From Gammaproteobacteria bacterium (GTDB taxonomy: Bacteria; Pseudomonadota; Gammaproteobacteria; UBA6429; Thiohalophilaceae): a stretch of 7,980 bases of DNA. Under the pieces are notes generated by a model. It made no database searches, was not told the origin of the DNA, and was given only the letters and a program-made list of their open reading frames with translations. The stretch covers positions 1 to 7,980 of the forward strand of contig JAUVGM010000095.1 in NCBI GenBank assembly GCA_030593785.1, written 5' to 3'. Below are positions 1-5,437 of this stretch, piece after piece. A program made the position numbers and the translations under genes. The stretch's first letter is position 1. Each line of letters opens with the position of its first letter.

Positions 1-117
1 ACGCTGGCCTAACGGTACGTGCGTTAAGGTTACCAGTAGCCCGGCAACGAGTGCTGGACCGAGGATGCTGAAGTCAATCCCAATTTCAATCCCAGACTCA
101 ATCAAGGACCAGTTCAT
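1..117 (-). CDS. znuB: Metal (zinc-type) ABC transporter permease, N-terminal fragment
   Basis: Only the first 39 codons are present; the gene runs off the left edge. The start ATG (117-115) overlaps the TGA stop of the upstream binding-protein gene in an ATGA junction, which is typical of coupled ABC transporter genes. A weak ribosome site, GGTG, lies about 7 bases upstream. The visible residues end in GPALVAGLLVTLTHVPLGQR, a hydrophobic first membrane segment followed by THVPLGQ, which I recognise as the N-terminus of ZnuB/MntB-type permeases (ABC-3 family). It would form the inner-membrane channel for the metal delivered by the neighbouring binding protein. Zinc is inferred from the partner gene; manganese or iron cannot be excluded from this fragment. 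Confidence 0.8.
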   Translation of the reverse strand, partial: MNWSLIESGIEIGIDFSILGPALVAGLLVTLTHVPLGQR

Positions 118-1019
118 TTATTTACACCGGTTAATCTTTGAATAGTCACATCAAACAAACTAAACAAATCTTTAACGTGTTCTGCTCCACCTACTGTATA
201 GGGTAATTGAACAACGGGGATGCCGGTTAACTGTGACAAACGCTTTGCACCGCGTGGATTTTGATAAGTTGTGTGCACAATCATTTTTGCTGGCTTTGCT
301 TTTAATGTTTGCTTTAACGATACCAGGTGAAATGCGGTCGTCGGTAAGCCCGGTTTAGGTTCCAGTGCTCCGGCAATTTCAATTCCTAACCAGTCAAACA
401 AATAAACCCAGTCTCGATGATGAACAACGATACGCGTACCTTTTAATTGACTCGCTTGCTGCTGCCATTTGTTCATAGCTTGTTGCCAACGCTGGTTAAA
501 CTTTACAAACCGCTGTTGATAATACTCTTTGCCCGCAGGATCCAGTTCAACAAGGCGCACTTGTAATGCTTTTGCAATCGTTTGTATTCGCCGTGGGTCA
601 AGATGCACATGCGGGTTACCTGCTGCATGTATATCACCCATTGAACGATCTATTTTTACAGGTATGTCGAGACGTTCAACCATTGCCGAGGCTTCAAAGT
701 AACCGGGGGTGTTTGGCAAAACTCTGGCATTGCTTGCTTGTCGTTGCAGTAAAGGCAACCAGCCTACTTCCAGATCTGCACCACTGCAGATGAGTAAATC
801 GGCACGACGTACTTTTGCAATTAAACTCGGACGCGCTTCTATATGATGTGGATCTTGATAAGCGGTGGTTGCTGAAACTGTTTTTACTCGCTCACCACCC
901 AACTCGTTTGCCAATGAAGCCCACTCTGGTTCACAGGCAAAAACATTTAATGCTGCCGTGGCAGGTATCGCCACAAGCAACATGATTGAGGTTAAAAACA
1001 AGCTTATAAATTTTTTCAT
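114..1019 (-). CDS. znuA: Periplasmic metal-binding protein of a zinc-type ABC transporter (ZnuA-like)
   Basis: This is a 301-residue cluster A-I (ZnuA/TroA) substrate-binding protein that captures a divalent metal, probably Zn2+, in the periplasm and hands it to the permease encoded next. Residues 1-23 form a signal peptide with a likely cut after ATAA or one residue earlier. The CEPEW motif (29-33), DPHH (57-59, candidate ligand His58/59), NPHVHLDP (135-142, His137/139) and VVHHRDW (198-204, His200/201) match the metal-site blocks of the family. The His/Asp-rich loop of E. coli ZnuA is absent. Where many relatives carry an acidic fourth ligand there is QLPYTVGG (271-278), a feature I associate with a distinct proteobacterial subfamily. 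The ribosome site AAGGAAG sits 7 bases before ATG and overlaps the stop of the porin gene, implying coupled translation. The metal is inferred. Confidence 0.88.
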   Translation of the reverse strand: MKKFISLFLTSIMLLVAIPATAALNVFACEPEWASLANELGGERVKTVSATTAYQDPHHIEARPSLIAKVRRADLLICSGADLEVGWLPLLQRQASNARVLPNTPGYFEASAMVERLDIPVKIDRSMGDIHAAGNPHVHLDPRRIQTIAKALQVRLVELDPAGKEYYQQRFVKFNQRWQQAMNKWQQQASQLKGTRIVVHHRDWVYLFDWLGIEIAGALEPKPGLPTTAFHLVSLKQTLKAKPAKMIVHTTYQNPRGAKRLSQLTGIPVVQLPYTVGGAEHVKDLFSLFDVTIQRLTGVNK

Positions 1020-1031
1020 TTGTTTTCTTCC

Positions 1032-2234
1032 TTAAAAACTGTGAGCGCCATGGGCACCCAATGTCATGATGTATTGAACGAAGAAAAGATTGTCACCGTC
1101 ATCATACGAATTATCTTTGCTGTACTGAAAACGAATGCGACTGTATTCGCTGTATGAATAATCCAACATAATCGTTGAACGTTCTGGTGTATGACCGTCC
1201 GTCACTAAACCGGCTTCAGCTAACACACCAGCATCTGAACCCGTATTGTTCGCTTTGAGCTGATCGTAACGATAACCCACGCGCCAGCGCGGCATAAACT
1301 GATAGATGGTTTGTACATACCAGCCGGACTGTTCACCCTGGTAAGTGGATGACTCAAGTGGACTGCTTCCCACCATTTCGATGTTGCCATCTTCAGAGCG
1401 TTGAAAATACTCGGCCTGAATTTTTAGATTACGTTCACGGCTATTACCATTAGGCGACCATTTCCAGACAAAGTCGATACCATTAACTTCACTTTCACCT
1501 TTAAAGGTAGGCACTTCACTTACTGCACCATGCGCATGTGTGCCTGCTGAGCGTGCTTCAATATCTGCACGCCAGTGTGAAAAACCGAGTTGCCAGGCAT
1601 TGCTTATTCCAGCATCGCCTCCAAACTTGGCAAACACGGCCTGGTTACCGTTGCCTTCAATCGATGCGCCACCGGCTGGAAAACGATTACCACGTGTGGC
1701 TTCTACACCCAGTTTAAAATAAACATCTGTTGGTGCTAGCCATGTAAGTTGCAATCCATCATCAATGAGTTGGTTACCAAATAATCCACGATAAACCAAC
1801 GGCACATCCATGAAGTCCCAGGTATGACCATGTTGATTATTTAAATAACCAATGTCAGAAAAAAAACGCCCGGCTTTTACTGCCAGGCCATGGTCTAAGG
1901 CGAGTGTTTCAATAAAGGCCTCTTCAAGCTCTACTTCTGTTTCTCCTTCATGCTCTGCGATGGCGGTGGTCAACTTGCCATAAAACATGTCATCGACTTT
2001 CGCACTCAAGCTGAGTTCGCTGTGTCCAAGGTAAAATCTTTTTTCACCTCGGCCCGCTTCTCCGCCGAGCATAAAACCGGGGAGTACGTAGTCACTTGTG
2101 TTTGTATACGAGCCATAGCGTCCATCAAGCACCAGGCTAATATCAGGGTTGAAGCCGTCTTGTTTTGCGGCAAACGTTAGTGGGGTTAAACAGGCAAATG
2201 TTACTAGCCCTAAAAGCATAGATTTTGTTTTCAT
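1032..2234 (-). CDS. Porin-like outer-membrane beta-barrel protein linked to metal uptake
   Basis: A 400-residue exported protein: signal peptide about 1-22 (hydrophobic stretch ending PLTFA), then alternating aromatic/polar strands and a C-terminal Phe after HGAHS, the mark of BamA-assembled barrels. It is far too short for a TonB-dependent receptor and shows no plug domain, so a passive or facilitated porin is likelier. His pairs occur at 135-137 (HGH, in a conserved-looking HxHxWDF segment), 233-235 (HAH) and 395-398 (HGAH), with an acidic run at 95-106. I recognise this family as a porin found beside ZnuA-type transporters, but know no fixed gene name. It sits 12 bases before the binding-protein gene, so it probably supplies metal to that transporter. 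AGGA lies about 10 bases before the ATG. Zinc specificity is an inference from context and His content. Confidence 0.72.
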   Translation of the reverse strand: MKTKSMLLGLVTFACLTPLTFAAKQDGFNPDISLVLDGRYGSYTNTSDYVLPGFMLGGEAGRGEKRFYLGHSELSLSAKVDDMFYGKLTTAIAEHEGETEVELEEAFIETLALDHGLAVKAGRFFSDIGYLNNQHGHTWDFMDVPLVYRGLFGNQLIDDGLQLTWLAPTDVYFKLGVEATRGNRFPAGGASIEGNGNQAVFAKFGGDAGISNAWQLGFSHWRADIEARSAGTHAHGAVSEVPTFKGESEVNGIDFVWKWSPNGNSRERNLKIQAEYFQRSEDGNIEMVGSSPLESSTYQGEQSGWYVQTIYQFMPRWRVGYRYDQLKANNTGSDAGVLAEAGLVTDGHTPERSTIMLDYSYSEYSRIRFQYSKDNSYDDGDNLFFVQYIMTLGAHGAHSF

Positions 2235-2274
2235 GGAATTGTTTTCCTAAACCAATCACGATCAATAAATAAAC

Positions 2275-2295
2275 CTGCCGAACTATTCTCGACAG
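2275..2295 (-). other. Weak hairpin between small secreted gene and porin gene
   Basis: In the minus-strand transcript CTGTCGA (2295-2289) can pair with UCGGCAG (2281-2275), a 7-bp stem with one G-U pair and a 7-base loop. It is followed by GGUUUAUUUAUU, only partly U-rich. It could be a leaky terminator or processing site that sets different expression for the small upstream gene and the porin, or it may be chance. It lies in an 83-base gap, larger than the other gaps in this operon. Confidence 0.25.
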
Positions 2296-2317
2296 TTTAA
2301 CTGTGTGTATTTGAGAT

Positions 2318-2584
2318 TTAGATTAAACGGGGTGGTGCGCGAGCAGCATAGAAACGAATAGTATTTGCAGAGAATGACTTTTGAGCTAGTTCAATATGTT
2401 GTTGTATGGTGTTGTTCGAAAAGTTCGCTTGAGCAGAACTGTTAATGGCATGATCGAGCGACGGCAGACTTAAGCAGTAATCACAAACTTCTCCAGACTG
2501 ATGCTCAGTATAAGCGTGATCCAGCGTGCCCATTTGGCTGAGCAGCAAGGTTACGGCAAGGATAATGAAATTCAGTCGTGTCAT
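2318..2584 (-). CDS. Small secreted His/Cys-motif protein, function unknown, first gene of metal-uptake operon
   Basis: This 88-residue protein has a hydrophobic N-terminus (about residues 4-20, signal peptide or anchor), then a short region with potential metal ligands: His23, His28, the CxxC of CDYC (34-37) and His45 in LDHA. The tail ends in ARAPPRLI. The CxxCxxxxxxxH pattern plus a C-terminal RAPP is one I associate with small uncharacterised exported proteins (DUF2946-like) found near metal and TonB genes, but I cannot name the family with certainty. As the first gene of the minus-strand operon, 83 bases before the porin, it may bind or sense metal in the periplasm; this is inference. 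No clear ribosome site precedes the ATG, and a perfect TATAAT lies only 8 bases upstream, so the message may be nearly leaderless or use an upstream promoter. Confidence 0.65.
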   Translation of the reverse strand: MTRLNFIILAVTLLLSQMGTLDHAYTEHQSGEVCDYCLSLPSLDHAINSSAQANFSNNTIQQHIELAQKSFSANTIRFYAARAPPRLI

Positions 2585-2592
2585 ATGAACTG

Positions 2593-2610
2593 ATTATAAA
2601 TAATATATAA
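2593..2610 (-). promoter_or_regulatory. Candidate promoter -10 and AT-rich inverted repeat before metal-uptake operon
   Basis: On the minus strand a perfect TATAAT (2598-2593) lies 8 bases before the first gene. It falls in an AT-rich inverted repeat, TTATA (2594-2598) and TATAA (2606-2610), separated by 7 bases. Zur and Fur-family operators are AT-rich dyads that often cover the -10, so this could be the metal-responsive operator. The spacing and the missing flanking G/C do not match the known Zur consensus (TTATA N TATAA with GTTAT/ATAAC arms). A second -10-like element, TATATT (2607-2602), overlaps it. No good -35 was found. Confidence 0.3.
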
Positions 2611-2652
2611 GAGTGAGGCGAGTGTTATCCCCCTCCCTGCTTATATATTGTG

Positions 2653-2672
2653 ATGGCCTCGCTGCTGGCCAT
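2653..2672. repeat. Short inverted repeat in divergent intergenic region
   Basis: ATGGCC (2653-2658) and GGCCAT (2667-2672) form a perfect 6-bp stem around the 8-base loop TCGCTGCT. No U-tract follows on either strand, so it does not look like a terminator. It lies in the 236-base gap between divergent transcription units and may be a protein-binding site, or chance. Confidence 0.35.
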
Positions 2673-2690
2673 TATATAAAATAACCTTAT

Positions 2691-2713
2691 GCCCCAATGC
2701 TCGAATTTGGGGC
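2691..2713. repeat. GC-rich inverted repeat in divergent intergenic region
   Basis: GCCCCAA (2691-2697) pairs perfectly with TTGGGGC (2707-2713) around a 9-base loop. On the plus strand it is followed by CAAAAAAG and on the minus strand by ATAAGG, so neither direction gives the U-run of an intrinsic terminator. The stem stands out because its surroundings are AT-rich. It may be an operator or a transcript 5' structure for one of the two divergent units. Confidence 0.4.
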
Positions 2714-2790
2714 CAAAAAAGTGCCTGGCTTATTGCGGCTTTATCTCAAAGTGCTACCCTACTCCCCAGCAAAAGAAACAAGAATAATTA

Positions 2791-2806
2791 AAATTTAGCT
2801 AAAATT
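2791..2806. promoter_or_regulatory. Near-perfect 16-bp palindrome just before the Pcm-like gene
   Basis: AAATTTAGCTAAAATT contains the perfect 10-bp palindrome TTTAGCTAAA (2794-2803); the outer AA/TT pairs also match, leaving one mismatched pair, so 14 of 16 positions are symmetric. Two -10-like TAAAAT elements overlap it (2789-2794 and 2800-2805). It ends 14 bases before the start codon. It could be an operator over the promoter; no regulator can be named. Confidence 0.3.
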
Positions 2807-2820
2807 GCGGGAAATGGCTC

Positions 2821-3483
2821 ATGAATGTACTGAATTTTGAAGAAGCACGACACAACATGATCGTGCAGCAAATCCAACCCTGGAATGTGCGCGATGATAA
2901 GATTTTAGATCTTATTCAACGTCTGCCACGCGAGGATTTTGTTCCTGCCGCATATAAAGAACACGCGTTTACTGACGTCAACATTCCTTTGGGTAATGGA
3001 CAAGAAATGATGTCACCCAAGCTTGAGGCTTACATACTGCAGGCGTTACAAGTGCAAGAACAAGATAAGGTGTTAGAAGTGGGTACAGGCACAGGCTATT
3101 TCACGGCGTTACTTGCGAGCCAGGCACGCCATGTCTTTTCTGTTGATATTGATGCCGATATGCAAAAACGTGCAGAAGAAAAACTCAATGCGCATCAAAT
3201 TACCAATGTTACCTATGAAGAGGGTGATGCGGCTTCAGGTTGGAATGCTCACAAGCCTTATGATGTGATTGCGATTACCGGTTCTTTGCCCATTTTGCCT
3301 GAGACTTTTCAGCGTAACTTGAGTGTCGGTGGCCGATTGATTGCCGTTATTGGTGATGCACCCGCAATGGAACTGATTTTAATTACTCGCGTTAAAGAAA
3401 ATGAGTGGTCACATCAGGTTTTACTTGAAACAGACATCCCTGCCCTTATTAATGCAGCTGAGCCGGAGCGATTTGTTTTATAG
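2821..3483 (+). CDS. pcm: Protein-L-isoaspartate O-methyltransferase family protein, divergent
   Basis: A 220-residue cytosolic class I SAM methyltransferase of the PCMT family. True Pcm methylates L-isoaspartyl residues to start repair of damaged proteins. Visible features: the N-terminal helix block NMIVQQIQPWNV (12-23), motif I VLEVGTGTGYFTALL (84-98), the acidic ribose-binding VDID (108-111), GDA (135-137) and motif II YDVIAITGSLP (147-157). In canonical Pcm the segment before motif I reads roughly GQTISQPY; here it is GNGQEMMSPKLEAYI (58-72), so the substrate-side motif is changed and repair activity is uncertain. I associate this branch with Pcm-like genes found near rhodanese and tolC in gammaproteobacteria; here the rhodanese follows but tolC is not in the window. 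GGGA lies 8 bases before ATG. A strong terminator closes the gene. Confidence 0.82.
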   Translation: MNVLNFEEARHNMIVQQIQPWNVRDDKILDLIQRLPREDFVPAAYKEHAFTDVNIPLGNGQEMMSPKLEAYILQALQVQEQDKVLEVGTGTGYFTALLASQARHVFSVDIDADMQKRAEEKLNAHQITNVTYEEGDAASGWNAHKPYDVIAITGSLPILPETFQRNLSVGGRLIAVIGDAPAMELILITRVKENEWSHQVLLETDIPALINAAEPERFVL

Positions 3484-3509
3484 TCCCCGGCAATTAAAGA
3501 GTTAACACT

Positions 3510-3538
3510 AAAGCCTGTTATTCTTAACAGGCTTTTTT
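3510..3538 (+). terminator. Strong rho-independent terminator after the Pcm-like gene
   Basis: AAAGCCTGTTA (3510-3520) pairs perfectly with TAACAGGCTTT (3525-3535) around the tetraloop TTCT, an 11-bp stem, and the T-run 3533-3538 follows directly. It starts 27 bases after the stop codon and ends 36 bases before the rhodanese start, so it separates the Pcm-like gene from the downstream operon, although some read-through is possible. Confidence 0.93.
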
Positions 3539-3574
3539 CTTGGCTAAACCCTAATTACGACTTAAGAAGTATCT

Positions 3575-3916
3575 ATGCGCCATTTTACCCCTCAACAACT
3601 TCAGGACTTTTTAAAAGAGTCCGATAAGAATGATATGCCTCCGTTACTTTTGGATGTGCGTGAACCTTGGGAATTCGAGTATTGCCATATTGAGGGCTCG
3701 GTTTTAATCCCAATGGGGGAGTTAGCCTCTGAGCTCGAGACACTTCAGGCAGAAATCGATCAGGAAAGAGAGATTATAATGATTTGCCATCATGGCATTC
3801 GGAGTCGGCAAATGGGGTATTATATGGAGCAAGCCGGATACAAAAACATTACCAATCTTGATGGTGGTGTGGAAGCATGGGCAAAAGATATTGAACCGAC
3901 AATGAAGCGGTATTAA
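3575..3916 (+). CDS. Single-domain rhodanese-like sulfurtransferase
   Basis: A 113-residue stand-alone rhodanese domain, probably cytosolic since no signal peptide is seen. Such proteins carry a sulfane sulfur on a catalytic cysteine and pass it to an acceptor; the partner cannot be told from sequence. Diagnostic segments are LLLDVREPWEFEYCHIEGS (24-42, the Asp-Val-Arg and His-Ile-Glu-Gly blocks), the active loop CHHGIRS (71-77) with Cys71, and the C-terminal NLDGGVEAW (94-102). Family length is about 105-110, so it is intact. It begins just after the intrinsic terminator and needs its own promoter, which I could not place with confidence. AAGAAG about 5 bases before ATG may serve as ribosome site. 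The next gene follows after 23 bases. Confidence 0.9.
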   Translation: MRHFTPQQLQDFLKESDKNDMPPLLLDVREPWEFEYCHIEGSVLIPMGELASELETLQAEIDQEREIIMICHHGIRSRQMGYYMEQAGYKNITNLDGGVEAWAKDIEPTMKRY

Positions 3917-3939
3917 ATTATAAACAGGTTATTAATTTC

Positions 3940-4509
3940 ATGAGTTCGTCTTTAACAGAAAAACTTTGCCATGTTCAACAAAGCCAGTTGCTGGTTATTG
4001 ATATCCAAGAGCGCCTGGCATCTGCCATGCCTGCCGAGGTATTAGAAAAAGTTGTTGCGAATACCCAGGTGCTTTTAACCGCGGCAAACGAACTCGATAT
4101 TCCTGTTGTTCATAGTGAGCAATATCCGAAAGGTTTAGGCAATACCCTTGCCGCAATTGCTGAACATTTTCCCGAAGGAAGTTCGGTTACTAAAACCAGT
4201 TTCTCTTGTTCAGACGCTGAAGACTTTAATGATCTTTTGGTGAAGAAAAAACGACAACAGATAATTATTAGCGGCATGGAATCTCATGTTTGTGTTTTAC
4301 AAACCGCGTTACAACTACAACAAAAAGGATATGCGGTTTTTGTGGTTGAAGATGCGATTTGTTCACGTAAAAAATTCAATCATAAGAACGCGATAAAGCG
4401 TTTACAACAGAGTGGCGTTGTTGTTACTAATGTTGAGTCTGTTTTATTTGAATGGCTTAGAGATGCAACACACCCAAAATTTAAAACTCTATCTAAATTA
4501 ATTAAATGA
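3940..4509 (+). CDS. Isochorismatase-fold hydrolase, ISOC1/ISOC2 (YcaC-related) type
   Basis: A 189-residue cysteine hydrolase of the isochorismatase superfamily. The expected catalytic triad is visible: Asp21 in VIDIQ (19-23), Lys85 in VTKTSFSC (83-90) and Cys118 in GMESHVCVLQTA (112-123), the segment that also carries the family's cis-peptide. HSEQYPKGLG (58-67) and the C-terminal HPKFKTLSKLIK (178-189) closely resemble the animal ISOC1/ISOC2 branch and its bacterial homologues rather than siderophore isochorismatases such as EntB, and there is no carrier-protein domain. The substrate is unknown; members are often simply annotated as hydrolases. It is encoded 23 bases after the rhodanese gene and overlaps the acyltransferase start by four bases (ATGA), so it shares a transcript with lipid A genes although no role there is evident. 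Confidence 0.88.
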   Translation: MSSSLTEKLCHVQQSQLLVIDIQERLASAMPAEVLEKVVANTQVLLTAANELDIPVVHSEQYPKGLGNTLAAIAEHFPEGSSVTKTSFSCSDAEDFNDLLVKKKRQQIIISGMESHVCVLQTALQLQQKGYAVFVVEDAICSRKKFNHKNAIKRLQQSGVVVTNVESVLFEWLRDATHPKFKTLSKLIK

Positions 4510-5432
4510 AAAAATCACATATACCTTTGAGTCTTTATGCGCCAAAACACTGGGGGACCTGGTTTGGCATTTTTTTATTAAGATGCTTCTCTTTCCTGCC
4601 TCACAGCTGGATGAAAAAATTAAGCGTTATTTTAGGCAAGGCATTTTATAACTTAGTTAAAAAAAGAACACATATCATTGAAACAAATATTAATCTTTGT
4701 TTCCCGGATAAAACGCCAGAAGAGAAACAAGAGCTTTCTCAACAAGCATTTAATTCAGCCATAATGGCAATATTTGAAACGGCTTTAACCTGGTGGGGAT
4801 CTAAAAAACGGTTCATGCGATTACACAAGGTTAAAGGCATGGAGCACCTTACAAATGCATCAGCCAAAGGCAAAGGTGTTATTCTTTTAGCCCCACACTT
4901 CACCACGCTGGAAATTTCAGGGGCATTTCTTAATAGCCATATCGACAATCTAAAAGTTGTTTATAAACGTTCAAATAATCCACTCATGGAATACTTTATC
5001 CAAAATAAACGAGAGCAAAAATGTTGTTCCGGACTTATCAAACATAAAAGTTTGCGTGAACTTGTTCGAAGTGTAAAAAAAGGCAACGTTGTTTCCTTTT
5101 CTCCGGATCAGGATTTTGGAGTAAAGGATTCAATATTTGCTCCGTTCATGGGTGTGATGACCAGTACCTTATTATCAACCCAACGCCTTGCAAAACTCAC
5201 TGGCGCACCTGTTATTCCGTACTATGCTGCACGCTTAAAAGATCAAGCGGGTTACGAAATACGATTTGGTTCTGAATTTGAAAACTTTCCCAGTGATGAT
5301 GAGTTGCGTGACGCAACAATGGTTAATCAGGCCATAGAGGAACAGGTGTTACAAAGTCCTGAACAGTATCTTTGGGCACATCGTCGTTTTAAAACGCGTC
5401 CTGAAGGTGAAAAGGATGTATACACAACATAA
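4506..5432 (+). CDS. lpxL: Lipid A late acyltransferase, LpxL/HtrB family
   Basis: A 308-residue inner-membrane enzyme that transfers an acyl chain from acyl-ACP to the Kdo2-lipid A precursor. One N-terminal hydrophobic segment (about 19-32) is followed by the cytosolic catalytic domain. The HX4E catalytic motif is His131-FTTL-Glu136 within LLAPHFTTLE; other family blocks are YKRSNNPLM (153-161), SPDQDFG (199-205), FAPFMGV (211-217) and the C-terminal QYLWAHRRFKTRPEGE (287-302). The length matches the family (about 300-310). LpxL, LpxM and LpxP are hard to tell apart by eye; LpxL is the best guess because this is the copy beside waaA. The ATG overlaps the previous stop as ATGA and lacks a clear ribosome site, suggesting translational coupling. 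The waaA gene starts 5 bases after its stop. Confidence 0.88.
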   Translation: MKKSHIPLSLYAPKHWGTWFGIFLLRCFSFLPHSWMKKLSVILGKAFYNLVKKRTHIIETNINLCFPDKTPEEKQELSQQAFNSAIMAIFETALTWWGSKKRFMRLHKVKGMEHLTNASAKGKGVILLAPHFTTLEISGAFLNSHIDNLKVVYKRSNNPLMEYFIQNKREQKCCSGLIKHKSLRELVRSVKKGNVVSFSPDQDFGVKDSIFAPFMGVMTSTLLSTQRLAKLTGAPVIPYYAARLKDQAGYEIRFGSEFENFPSDDELRDATMVNQAIEEQVLQSPEQYLWAHRRFKTRPEGEKDVYTT

Positions 5433-5437
5433 TCACT

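Noticed and set aside
1540..2180. Plus-strand open frames inside the porin gene, and similar ones inside the binding-protein gene (566-793)
   Set aside because: They are antisense to well-supported genes, have no recognisable domains and lack ribosome sites.
2594..2610. Confident Zur box upstream of the metal operon
   Set aside because: The dyad has a 7-base spacer and lacks the GTTAT/ATAAC arms of the known consensus, so it is kept only as a weak candidate.
2691..2713. GC-rich hairpin as a rho-independent terminator for either divergent unit
   Set aside because: No U-run follows in either direction (CAAAAAAG on plus, ATAAGG on minus), and neither neighbouring gene ends here.
3546..3568. 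Promoter for the rhodanese gene (TTGGCT with TAAGAA)
   Set aside because: The -10 match is only 3 of 6 and it overlaps the likely ribosome site, so it was not called.
4739..4948. Minus-strand frame within lpxL, with similar frames at 6400-6624 and 7004-7219
   Set aside because: They are short, antisense to strong genes and show no motifs.
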